Source: Klebsormidium nitens (lineage: Eukaryota; Streptophyta; Klebsormidiophyceae; Klebsormidiales; Klebsormidiaceae). Taken from it: 64,000 bases of DNA. The notes beneath the pieces are model-generated. The model was not told the DNA's origin. It saw only the letters and a list, made by a program, of their open reading frames with translations, and made no database searches. Location of the stretch: assembly GCA_000708835.1 (NCBI GenBank), contig DF237110.1, forward strand, positions 100,195 to 164,194. The letters are read 5' to 3'. The translations under genes were made by a program, and so were the position numbers. Positions within the stretch are counted from its first letter, which is position 1, and every line of letters starts with the position of its first letter. Shown in pieces: positions 23,331 to 33,809 of the stretch.

Positions 23331-24726
23331 CATAGCGTTGTTGAAGTAGCGTGCAACCCCGCCTCTAACTCCGCCCGGTTGCTTGATGGAAAAGTGATCG
23401 GGGAGTTTGGGCCGAGATTTGTTTCGAGGATAAGGCTAATCAAAAGTCGACACCTGTCCGGGGTCGAAACCTGGTGCCAACTAGAAGCATCAATGATTGG
23501 TACTTTCAAGAAGTATGATCTGCCCGGTTGATGTGTATATTTTTAACCGGGTAGCCCGGTCGCGCGCTATGCAGCACACTACCGGCAGATTTTAGGTTGT
23601 AGGCTAGTCTGCGGTAAGGTATAGTGTCTACGATCCCGGGCCTCGGCAGAGTTGACCCCCGTACCCGGTGGATGGGAAAATGGAGTTAGAAGTTGAACCT
23701 ATTGAGGTCTGTCTACCCAAGAACCACAGACCGGACCAGATCTACCTACTGTGAGTGACGTCATCTATAGGTCTACCGTCCGCGTAAAGGTGTGTACCAG
23801 TAGACTTAGGGGCTATTCGCATGCCACCGCTATCGCTACATTATCGCTACATTCTGGCGGAAAACCGAGAAAATTACCATCGCATGCACCCTTTTCCGCT
23901 TAAACCAAAACTTTCGCACGCACGGAATCCCGCTACATTGTAGCGATTCCGCTACATTGTATAACCGGCCATATACATTCTACAGATTGTAGCGGGTTCC
24001 GCTAAAAGCCGCCGTGGCACATCGAACGGCCACGATTCAATAAAGTTTGTACCCCTCCCTCGCCTGCCAGCCTCCCAGGCTTCTCCGAGTCTGTTTCCAG
24101 CGGGGCTGGTCCACCCGGTGTCCGGGACCGGCCGGCCGGCCGTGCACGTGGAGCTCCGGAATCCCGGAGGTTTGCGGTAATGTCCAATTCGCGGAAAGGC
24201 ATGCGGCCGCTATTCCGTTACCCGGGCTCGGATGAAGAGCCACGTGGTTCCGCTAAAGCCCCGTTAAAATTTTAGCGGAACGGTGGCATGCGAATAGCCC
24301 CTACACTACTACACTACTACACAAGTAGGCCTATAGGTAGTAAGCTTCCAAGGCTACATTAGTAGTAGCCAGTGTGCAGTGTTCAATTTTTTACCAACGG
24401 TTCTATACCGCAGACCGCGCGGTACGGCCGGCGGCCCAAATAGTAGTACCGGGTACCCATCATACGGGTACCATGTCAGAACTGTCAGAACTGGCCCCTT
24501 TAACTTGATTTTGGAGCCAGACTGTGTCAGATTTCGGTCCAAACTGGGAGCGATTGACACTATCAAACTTCTCAAATTGGCTGAGAGCTGCGACCGCCGT
24601 CGATGCGAATATCTACGGCGAAAATAGCCTTATCCCAATAATCGAATCCGAAACCGAATTTGTTGTGGTGGCTTCTACGGCCTCCGAGTTAGAGGCGGGG
24701 TCGCGGGCTTCTTCAACAACGCTATG
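23331..24726. repeat. Composite inverted-repeat element with nested MITE
   Basis: The 41-nt segment 23331-23371 (CATAGCGTTGTTGAAG…CCGCCTCTAACTC) recurs inverted at 24686-24726 with about 37 of 41 matches. A further inverted match (GGATAAGGCTA at ~23428-23438 against AGCCTTATCC at ~24627-24636) keeps nearly the same spacing, so the arms are about 110 nt each. No transposase ORF is inside, which suggests a non-autonomous or decayed DNA element. Confidence 0.6.
23819..24301. mobile_element. Non-autonomous DNA transposon (MITE), 483 bp, with 21-bp perfect terminal inverted repeats
   Basis: The left end GGGGCTATTCGCATGCCACC and the right end (its reverse complement, ending …GAATAGCCCC) match over 21 bp. 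A TA dinucleotide flanks both sides (23817-23818 and 24302-24303), consistent with a TA target-site duplication as in Tc1/mariner or Stowaway-like elements. A TTA/TAA duplication (Harbinger-like) is less well supported because the right flank reads TAC. Internal subterminal words (CGCTACATT, TTCCGCTAAA) repeat in both orientations. There is no coding capacity. Confidence 0.8.
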
Positions 24727-25241
24727 TCCGTGTTGTCTAGCTAGCGCCGCCCTGGCATGCAGTGCACAGTACTGCATGCCTTATATACAGCACGCATACA
24801 GTCCGACTTGTGGAGGTACAGCCGGGTCGAGGTGTAGCCCCCTCATTGGCCGAGCGGGCCGGCCGCGTCTAGAGGCATTGCATGACATTATTGCCTTCTT
24901 AACCATTAAACTGTTTTGAGTCATTCGAAGGATTTGTATAAGCCGTGGGCAAAGGGTCGACCTGATATCTTGAGCGGTGGCCAAAGCTTCACGTTTGCAA
25001 CCATGTGCACGCAGGCTTCGCCATCACGCGTCTGTCGCATGAGGTAAAGTGTCTTGTGGAATCATGCATGTCTTGAAAATTGCGGAGTGATTACGAGATT
25101 TGAACTCATCTTTCCGGAGGGGCAGCTATCCGCGTGGCACGTTCTATGAATTGACACAATTCTTGTTGGCAGCTTCTTGTACAGAACGGGTCAGAGTTTG
25201 TCACCCCATCGCCGCTGAAGTTACTTCCAGCAGCACCAATA

Positions 25242-28200
25242 TTATTGCTTCTTGTGTTTTCTTAAATGGAGCAGACGAGCAGCGTGACGGCTTGAAAACA
25301 GACGGCCTTTCCCTTGCTTTGCCAAGTCTCTGCAACCAACAAGAGCACGGAAATCAGCTGATAAAAATGCAATGAATGCCTTTTTGGCAATAGCCCCCGC
25401 AAGAAGCTAAGGCTGAAAGAAACAGATTGACGCTTCCCTACGCTTGCTCAAAGATACGTCTTTCCATCCTCTTCTATATATACTTTCATTCGCTCGACCT
25501 TTTGAGGTTTGGGTTTTCGTGAGCAACTTCTGGACTGAAACACAGCGCTGGCGGTTGATTACCGCCACGATTGACTCCCACCGACCATTGAGGCTGAATG
25601 ATCGGTGATAGTAGAAACGCAAAGCAAACCTCGTAGCTCCTCCCATGCTGGTCTCTTCTTCTTCCTTTTCTTTTTTTTCTTTTTTTTTTTTTTGAAGGCA
25701 CAACTGACAACCTTATGCAGAAGTTTTGACACTGACAATGCTCGTGGATTCTTGCTAGCTCGAAAGAACCCTCAATAGAAGGCCAGTCGCTAACAACATT
25801 TTTGCACGATGTGCAGGCATCAAGCGCAATTCACAGTGGACCGTTTAGCTCAAAATTAACGCACAAAGTCGAGGCTTGAAAGTGATCCTCAAAGTTGGTC
25901 AAACGAGCATTAGGCTTTGCTTACACAAGTCGAGGCTTGAAAATGCTTGCCAAAGTCGGCCATTTCTAAATAACAATCTCAAAGTGCGGACGATTTATTT
26001 CACTTCACTTGAGGCTTGATATGCTCCTCAAAGTCGGTCTTCTCGATGATACCCTCAGTGCGCGGCCGATTTCAGCAACCCGGATTCGACGATCGGCCTC
26101 ACCTTTGGTATAGAAAGAGCCCCGCATAGAAGAGCGCCAGCAGGATTGCCCCGAGGCCTGCGAGTACGAAGTATCTGGCCCCTCGTCCGCGCTTCTGCAA
26201 GGAACATCCGAACACCTGTCTCGATCTAGTTGTCCAGCAATTACGAGGCACGAATGTTTGACCAAGGCGGAACGAGGAAACGGGTGTACGCTAAGTACGG
26301 TGTTTCACAAATACAAGTAGGCACTCCAACCACATGTTCGGAGACCCAGAAGAAAGGGACTCTTAAAAATCGGGCATAAGAAGAACGACGCGGTTGCAAA
26401 GAGGGGGATGTCCCCAAAGAAAGTTTGGGGACTCGATCCGTCCTGAGACGAGTGCTGCGCAGTCAAACTCCTGGTCTAGGAGACCCTCCGAAATTTGGTT
26501 GTCAAAGGGCCAAAAGCCCCGAGAAAGAGGCGCCCATTTCTGCGGACAAAACTGAGAAGTTGCACGAGAAAGTCCTGTCGAGACATTACAGATGGAACCG
26601 CAGACAGCAGCAGTTCTGAAGACGGTACCGTGCAAAGGAGGTCCGTTCCGCGAGGGGACATGCCCTCTTCCCCCGGTCGTAATCCACGGTTTATCCATGT
26701 TTTTCGTTTCGGCCGCTGGACTTGTTGTCAAAAACGTGTGTCCAACGTGCGGCTTCAATTGAGAATGCGTATCAAGATCTCAACCTAACCCTCGAACCGC
26801 TCAAATGCTTTCGAGAGGATGCAGTCAGACAGGAACGAGAGCTGAACGTCAAACCAGCCCAAATCTTCCATCAGAACCACCTAAAATTGAATTGCTAAAA
26901 AGCCCCGTTTATGCTCACCTGCTGACCCTCGGGGAAGAGCTTCCGGCCCTCGTGGCAAGTGTGCGCGTCACAGAACTGCCGCTGGAAGAACTCTGAGAGC
27001 GGAAAGCAACAAGAGGAGATGAGTCGTGGCAATTCTTGACCCATCTGACGAGCTGCTCTCGTCCGGAGCTTTTCATCAACATCCCAACTCCGTCTGCATA
27101 AACCATTTCCTTTTGATTGGCAACCCCTCATACTACTTTGGTGTAAGATTTGCGCGAGGAAGTCTTGGGTCCAAGAAAGCCCTGAAGGCAGACCAAGACC
27201 CGAACAGAAGCTAAACAAGGACCGAATCTAAGCTGATTGGGTAGCCCAACTTCCTGCAACAAAGCAAAGCCAGTGCATTGCAGACTGCCGCACTGCTCAA
27301 GCATGTTCTCACCGTTCATCTTTTGACCTAGCGGTTGATCTGGAGGAAAGCAAGCTTCGCTTAGGGCCTGCACGACAGGGTCTCAATTAGTTGCTCCAAA
27401 GTCTGCTCTTCCAGCGACTTGACAGATGCTAACGGCAAATTGTTGTTAAATACTTCGATGCAACTTCCTGAAAGCTTCCCAGATGGTTCTCCTCGATCCT
27501 TGGCAAATCTATGTCTGTTGCATGTTTTAGCCTGAACGCACTCCAAGTCGTTAAGTAATCGCAGAAGGTCTGTCTCGACGATCGAGTTAGGTGATTAGAT
27601 CGCAACTCGAAAAAGCTCTCGGTTCGGTTTTGGTGGTTCTCAGCAAGAGACTTCGTCTCGCGTGTGAAAGGTAAGGAGGGTGAGATTGTCCCCAACGGAT
27701 TGCTAGGCCAGTCGAATCTTTCAAGCTCAACAGGTGTCGAAGTAAAGAACAAGACAGCTCTCATCGCAGAGAGTCTTCACCCGTCAGATTAGTTGTCATT
27801 TGTGCTTTGCCATCGTGGCACTTTGTGTGCCTGCAAATCACAAAACCGTCACAATCCCCCCTTCCACACATAGTAAGAGATCGAGTCAGCCGACACGATG
27901 TTACTTCGGCCCAACGTACAATCCTGAAGCCCTCTTGACTGAAAAGAAACGCCGAAACCTTGATTTTGCAAGATACAAGCCCTCACTTTCTAGACCGCGT
28001 AAAGGCTTACAACTGACCTGACACAGGTGTTTTCGCCGCTGCGCATCTTGTTCTTGACAGGATGGCGGCGCTCGCTTCTGCACCGCCCTCTCAACCGCAT
28101 CACAATGCAGGATGTCGCACAGGTCGGCAAGACAAACGGTCGCGCCCTGCGGAGAACGGGGTGTTCTGAAGGCGTAACCCTTGACGGTCTGTTATAGGGT

Positions 28201-29174
28201 CCCTTTTGCATTCATAACATGGTGGCCGAAAAGAGATCCAGAAGAAACGTGTTTCCTAGCATGTCTTGCTTATAAACGGCAGTGGTCAATCAGCTTTTGA
28301 AGCTAACGAAATTGCACCATTCCAACCAGTCTCCGTCTCCTCTTTGCAAGTCCTTGCATGGAGGTTCCCAGAGCAAAAGCGAACACTCAACTTCTTTATA
28401 CCCCAACTTTCAACCATCAAAGACAATGCAGGTCTTAATGGAACACAATTCATCCCCCCTCCTACCGGGTATACAACCTGCGGATGCCTGTTCCCCATGT
28501 GTTTGTCAATATACTCTTCCTCCCGGAACATCTTGCGGCAGATGCGGCACTGCCAAAGGCCGTTCTCTTGCTCCACCTTCTCCTCTTCTTGTCGCAGTAA
28601 CATGTCGTTCTCTGGATGGAGTCGGCATCGTTGAGGGTCGAGCCTGAAGCGTGCTGTGTCAATCAGGGGGAAGAGGTACTGCAAAATCAAGCAAGCCCTC
28701 AATTGGCTGTTGATGCAGAAACAAATCATGTAGAATGAAGCACTTTTTCAAGGAGTTGATTAGCCTGAGAAGTGACTTGGAAGCCCCGTGCCAACCTGAA
28801 GCAACCTGGAGGGCAGTTGTGGCGGTCCGAAAGCGGGTACCGTGGAGAATACTCAAGTCTTCTTAAAAGCTGCTCCCAGTCAAGGGACACTTTAATCAAC
28901 AGAATGCATGGAACGTCGAAGTCATCCTGAATCCGAATGGGGCTCTGTTGATCTCTTCCACCAGACACCCTCATTCCTCATTTCATCTGAATGGGATTTC
29001 CAGTACCTGATTCAGCAGCTCACGCGCCAGCCTGGTTCTCTCTCTGTCGCATAGTTCTGCTCCCCCTTTGGCATCTTCTCGAATCTCCTGCTGCGATTCA
29101 CCTAGAACCAACACTGCCGCCAGTGCGAGCAAGCGGAGAGCTCGAACAACGTTGCTTTGATTGGCAGATACCAT
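25242..29174 (-). CDS. C2H2 zinc-finger protein with signal peptide and C-terminal transmembrane segment
   Basis: Eight exons (minus strand): 29174-29007, 28869-28796, 28643-28478, 28146-28018, 27367-27313, 26992-26919, 26194-26103, 25329-25242; phases close to give 281 residues. The N-terminus looks like a signal peptide (RALRLLALAAVLVLGES). Then come a CPPGC motif, a classical C2H2 finger (WQCRICRKMF…HMGNRH), CLADLCDILHCD, a Cys-rich CFPPD…QFCDAHTCHEG segment, and one hydrophobic helix (YFVLAGLGAILLALFYAGLF) followed by a basic tail ending RKHKKQ. I recognise this order as that of a conserved but uncharacterised eukaryotic family; the function is unknown. If the signal peptide is real, the finger faces the lumen or outside and not DNA. 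The last exon is the least certain: it was chosen for its GTTGCAG acceptor, matching phase and basic tail. Head-to-head with YAE1. Confidence 0.78.
25857..26050. repeat. Diverged ~60-bp tandem repeat in the last intron of the C2H2 membrane-protein gene
   Basis: Words such as CAAGTCGAGGCTTGAAA and CTCAAAGT(T/C)GG recur about three times. This is non-coding intron sequence, in line with the tandem-duplicated introns elsewhere in the window. Confidence 0.55.
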
Positions 29175-29783
29175 TTGTTACCTCTTATCAGGAACTGGAG
29201 CTGCTACAAGCTGGCAGAAACCCAATTCAAAGCCTATTAAGTACCATATAGTCAATGAGGCAGGAAGGTTTGTGCTGGTATTAGCCGGCGCCGTTCACCG
29301 AGAACCCGACATTTTTCGACAGTGACTTCTGCTTGCTTGGAAAACGTCAAGGAGAGACAATCTAAATTTGTGAGAGGTCCCTGCACTTCACCAATGCGAT
29401 AGCGCTCACGTCGCTGGTCCCCTCAATCACCCTGCGCTTGCTTCTTCTTGCACATTTATTTTGTCAAAATTGAGTATCGCAAGAAAAAGTTCAAAGTGAT
29501 CCCCCCTTTGCGCCAGGAAACGGCGCTTTGATCGCCGGTCATGTCGGCACAGAATTAATACTCAGGGCCCAAGCCATATTATCAGACCTGGAGGTTTCAA
29601 GCAACGATGCCGGCTCCCTGCCGCCGGCACCTCGTCAAGTCATTATAGGGGCACACACACAAAGATTATACCGTATTCGAAATTCCCTATGCAGCACTGG
29701 CAGAAAAGGGGACGTGCTAGCCAGCTTTTGCCAGCATTCAAAGAGTCGCAGCTGGGAAGCGCCTCAAGACGATTCCCTGAAGG
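29175..29783. promoter_or_regulatory. Bidirectional promoter region of the C2H2 membrane-protein gene and YAE1
   Basis: Only about 610 bp separate two divergent ATGs, so the promoters and both 5' UTRs must share this space. No consensus box can be assigned with confidence. Confidence 0.5.
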
Positions 29784-31410
29784 ATGGCGGACGACTTCTA
29801 CGGCGACGAGCAGGAACCTGAGGACCTCCAGAAGGAATGGAGAGCCCGGGAAGCGCAATTCAAGACTGTATCCTCCATTGCTGGTCTTCCGACTTTTGCA
29901 AGCTGTTGATTTGGTTCCAATGTAAAAAACGATTGCTCGATTGAGACATTTGTGCATGAGGCAAGCTGCTCAACACTGCAATTCATCCGAAAAAAACAGG
30001 TCCTTCTGAGTGAGAAGGAAAGTAGCAATATTTGGAAGTTGTCATGGTGGAAACCTCACAAGGCTCTACATCACTGACCTGTAGAAAAGGTGCCTGATAT
30101 TTGACTCCCTGGAGACAGAAGCAAGCAGCTTGAAAGAAGGGAATTGTGGCGAGCGTGTGCTGCTGAGCTCATTACTGCTGCGATTATGAAACTTGCACTG
30201 CCTCCAGGACCACATTGTCCAGGACCTTGCCCTATTCTCATTTACTCATCCATATTATAACCGCTCCTGTCAAGAAAAGCAAGCAAAAGAGGTTGAAACA
30301 ACGTTGGCTCTTGTGTTTCAACCTGCTTCTTGTTGACGTGCGGTTTTGCAACTGATCATGTGTCCGTCTGCTGGCATGTGCTTAAACAGATGTTGGTTGA
30401 TCCAGAGCAAGACCTTTTTGTGTTTTGTGTGCTTGAACTTGCCTTCATTCGACTTCGATATGGTATCCTTGACATCAATCAAATCCAGCTGGGTTACAGG
30501 GACGGAGTCACAGCCGGAAAGGACCAAACTCTGCAGCAGGGGTTTGAGCAGGGCTTCAAGGAGTCTGTCCAACCAGGATTCGATTGGGGTCGAGCGAGGG
30601 GCGCGGCTAGGTGAATTGCAGTTTTTGATTCTCAACTTTGCCTGGACACCGCAGACTGGCTGTTAGACGCGTCACGTTCAGCCCTGCTTCGGCAGAAACG
30701 TTCCAGACAAAGTTGGTATCGTCACGAGAATGTAGTCACGAATCAGAGGTGGCGTTCGTCAGAATGGGACCTCCAACTGCGGTGAAGGGATCGGGCCCAA
30801 GACGAGAAAGGGACAATCTCAATGAGGACTGTCACCTTTGGAATGAAAGTTGGGTGCATTTCTGACTCGTTGTGTGTCTGGAGGTTGGAACGGTGGAAGA
30901 TCGATGAGAAACACGACGAGGAGGTTCGTTTTGCGGTTTGTTTTCAGATCAGACTTCTTTTCGTCTGGTTGCAGTGCTCTGCGGACCCTTGGGCCGAATG
31001 CCAGCCTGCTCGTCCGGCCAGATGCGGAAGGCGAGCTTGCTGAGGTCAGCGCGAGCATCGCGGCCATCTCGACGGAAGATGCTCTAAGGAGTTTCTCCGG
31101 GGCCGCTCTTTCCTTGCAAAGAGGTAGCGATACGGGATCGAACATAGGAAACGTTTTGGAAAATGTACATGGGGATGCTTTGCGGGCTTCCAACCAAACG
31201 GAAGGTGCAACGTCAAATTCGAGAACAGTCGGTCGTGCTGACTCGGAATCAGTAACACATACAGTGGGTGAGCCTTTAGAAAGAGCAGTTGGGGCCATGG
31301 GCCTGCACACGACTGGAGAAAAGGTGCGGCTAGATCCCACTCAAACCGAACAGATGCTGAGGACGCTAGAAGCTAAGATATGGTCGGTTGTAAGTGTGTC
31401 GCCGGAGTGA
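29784..31410 (+). CDS. YAE1: YAE1-type cytosolic Fe-S assembly adaptor
   Basis: Three exons: 29784-29867, 30489-30610, 30975-31410; phases close to give 213 residues. Yae1 with Lto1 acts as an adaptor that recruits ABCE1/Rli1 to the cytosolic iron-sulfur assembly targeting complex. The diagnostic deca-GX3 motif is visible in exon 2: GYRDGVTAGKD, then QQGFEQGFKES, then GFDWGRARGAA, with Gly at every fourth position. Upstream is the family-like acidic start ending EWRAREAQFKT|LGYRDG. Exon 3 continues ALRTLGPNASLLVRPDAEG and a Ser/Thr-rich tail. It may end at the TGA at 31408-31410, although a GTAAGT 23 nt upstream could be a further donor. Exon 3 and its surroundings are duplicated at 33810-35157. 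Confidence 0.87.
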
Positions 31411-32050
31411 TCGCCGGGTAGTCGAAGCCGTATCTGCATCCGCAGAGTTGGTTGCATCAGATTTACTTTATCGAGTCACAAGTATGGTAGTGCTTTTTTC
31501 GTCGTTGCACTTGGTTCGATCATGTTCGACAAGCATCTGTCAGCTGTTCCTAGGCCTCATTGGGATTGCTGAACTGAGCGTCGTTTGAGCTATGCAAAAC
31601 CGGGTCACGTGAACTCCATGCTGCATACGTAGAGCGGCAATGCATCATAGTCGCTATCGATCCTGGTGGAACACTTTGCATCAGCCGTCAAGTAAACCAC
31701 CATGATTCCCCTAAGAAGATTCATGATTGCGCGTCGGCCACTTAACACTGTGATGATGCGTCTCACCATCTAAACTCAGCTCTTGCGTACGCAGATGTGC
31801 AGACTCGAGCTTGATCATGCCACGTGATGGTGTGTGTTTGCCATGCACGCCGACGCAGCCTACCACTGCAGACCATGGGCTTATATGCACCACTAATTCT
31901 TCACTTCCCGGTCCTGCATAGGGACGTATACATCTTGTATACATGCATATGCGCTGGTATATGAGACACGTCTGCAGCTAGCCCGGCAGGCATATGCGTT
32001 GACAGCCGCAGCATCAAAGGCTGTGTCTGTCTAAAGTGGACTGGCCATTG
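30651..32050 (+). repeat. Direct repeat, copy 1 (contains YAE1 exon 3)
   Basis: From GCAGACTGGCT at 30651 to about 32050 the sequence matches 33810-35157 in the same orientation, with scattered substitutions and indels. It covers the end of YAE1 intron 2, all of exon 3 and ~640 bp downstream. Confidence 0.8.
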
Positions 32051-32306
32051 CCGCCCGGTCTTGCGATAAGAAATACTTCTGGATTTCCGCTATCTTTCTT
32101 GCAGATTTCCGTTCATTAAGTTGTAGCCAACCAAAGTGCCTCACATCAAAGCCAGTCCTACTTCTTCCAACGACTCACTGTCTACAACTTTTCTGTAGTG
32201 TCACTAATTGGACGAATTAATGCTGGTATGCCAAAACGATGTGTGTTCGTGAATGCGGGCTAACCTCTCAGCGGACCTTCCAGAGTAATCTGTACGCTCA
32301 AGAGTC
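31411..32306. other. Spacer downstream of YAE1
   Basis: Convergent spacer between YAE1 (+) and the membrane-protein gene (-). Most of it belongs to direct-repeat copy 1. It has CATGCATATG-type words and no coding exon that I recognise. Confidence 0.5.
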
Positions 32307-33434
32307 TCAGAAGCTTGCTCTTTTATCACCGTCGTTCGGATTGTGCACGTCCAACGTCAAGAGAGGGATGTCTTCGTCCTTCTTCTCAACGTCCTCCTTC
32401 ATTGACGCCACAGATTCAGCAATCAGGCTCTCCCGGTAAGCGCAGTAAAGCGCGATGCTCAGTGCAGGCCCCAGCACACTAAGGGTAGCTCCGACCATCA
32501 CGCAAGAAGCCACGATTGGCCCGTCCTCAAGGAAGGAAAGATAGATGTATGACACCGTCAAACCGATGACGTCTATCAAGAAGAACCAGGCGGCTGCTTC
32601 CGGAAAACCAGAGCTTGCTCGTGTCGTTAGAATCGTCAGGAGCTGTGAGAGGAGAGAAGGATCTTCGTAGAGCGCGAGAAGGGTAAGCACACGCCCAGCC
32701 AAGGCTGTGATGGCCACAATTGAGTAAGCCATGTGTGCCATGTCGTTTAATGAGAACTCTAACGTGCTGATTTTCTGTCGACCAAGCTGCATAAGGTAAA
32801 GCGTTGCGCGCTGAAGGTAGGTCCGCATGAGAAAGATGAGCAAGAAGGATATCTGAAGGAAAACCTCGAAGACCTGCAGGGCGGCTTGAAAGTAAGAGAG
32901 ATTGTCGCAGGGACACTTGGTCATGTTGCTGACGGCCATTACAATGGGAGCCAGGATCAGGTACGGAATGTTGACGCAGACTGCGAAGATCATTGGGGTG
33001 AGAGACTTCGTCTCGTTGGACTCCTCCCCTCTGCCTTGGATGAAGTAGGGCAGCCACACACCACAGAAAGACACGCAACTGCTGTTGACCAGTGCCGAGG
33101 CCAACTGATGCATGGGGACTCTTGCGAGTTCCTGCGCCCAGTTTGCTCCCTTTCTGCAACCCTCGATTCCGCCATTCAGAGCACAGACCAACAGCAGGAA
33201 GCAAAGCTCCCCAACTATCAGAGGACCAGCGGGGGTCTGCATTGCAGCCTCAACGATTGCCCGCACAGAAAGGTAGATCTGTGACAGGACTCCGCGCGCA
33301 TTGCTGCTGCCCTCTTGTGCGCTGATCTCCTGAAAAGAGCGGATAAGTATCGGGATCCTCAAGCTCAGGCAGAGTGCGCAGATCACAACCAGAGGCGCGC
33401 ATGTCAGGAGGTGACGCGTCTTGAGATGCGCCAT
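32307..33434 (-). CDS. Intronless multi-pass membrane protein of unknown function
   Basis: Uninterrupted 375-codon frame from the first ATG at 33434 (MAHLKTRHLL); the open frame extends a further 21 codons upstream without an ATG. About eight or nine hydrophobic segments are visible, for example LLTCAPLVVICALCLSL, LIVGELCFLLLVCAL, IFAVCVNIPYLILAPIVMAV, FLQISFLLIFLM, SIVAITALAGRVLTLLAL, AAWFFLIDVIGLTVSYIYL and GATLSVLGPALSIALYCAY. The tail is charged (MKEDVEKKDEDIP). I do not recognise the family. It stands out as the only single-exon gene among intron-rich neighbours and lies between two direct-repeat copies, so recent insertion or retrocopying is possible. Confidence 0.65.
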   Translation of the reverse strand: MAHLKTRHLLTCAPLVVICALCLSLRIPILIRSFQEISAQEGSSNARGVLSQIYLSVRAIVEAAMQTPAGPLIVGELCFLLLVCALNGGIEGCRKGANWAQELARVPMHQLASALVNSSCVSFCGVWLPYFIQGRGEESNETKSLTPMIFAVCVNIPYLILAPIVMAVSNMTKCPCDNLSYFQAALQVFEVFLQISFLLIFLMRTYLQRATLYLMQLGRQKISTLEFSLNDMAHMAYSIVAITALAGRVLTLLALYEDPSLLSQLLTILTTRASSGFPEAAAWFFLIDVIGLTVSYIYLSFLEDGPIVASCVMVGATLSVLGPALSIALYCAYRESLIAESVASMKEDVEKKDEDIPLLTLDVHNPNDGDKRASF

Positions 33435-33809
33435 GAGGGCGACACTTCGAGCGCAGCGGAACCGATTCCTTCTTTTCGGCGCTGCTGATGGCCTCAATAA
33501 AGCCTACAACAAAGTCTTCCAAGAGTTTGCTTGCGGCCGTCGAACAAAGCGCCTGCACTTGTTCATCTAAGATTCTGATTGAAAGCAGCGCCCTGGCGAA
33601 ATCGAAAGATGGTCTTGCTTTGCAGTGCAGTAGAAGGAATGTTTGTCGATCTCAGCTTCGTCACTTGCATGCTGAGCAAACTTCGACAAGTGTATACTTA
33701 CATCTGGCACTGGTAAGACCACCATGCACGTGGCATCAATCGATCGGACGGTCCAAACCGTGACGGAATAAGAAGCCTCAACGGCGTGCACTTCGCTTCG
33801 ATCCGCACT

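Larger units (their letters stand above)
22671..25241. other. Convergent spacer between HRD1 and the C2H2 membrane-protein gene
   Basis: No coding exon was recognised. The region is rich in repeats: inverted arms at 23331-23440 and 24620-24726 enclose a MITE (23819-24301). CATGCATG-like words are frequent and a (TACTACAC) microsatellite follows the MITE at about 24302-24322. Confidence 0.55.

Noticed and set aside
25486-25710. Lys-rich frame as the last exon of the C2H2 membrane-protein gene
   Set aside because: Its basic run comes from a poly-A/purine tract. The alternative exon at 25329-25242 has a better acceptor, correct phase and a compact basic tail.
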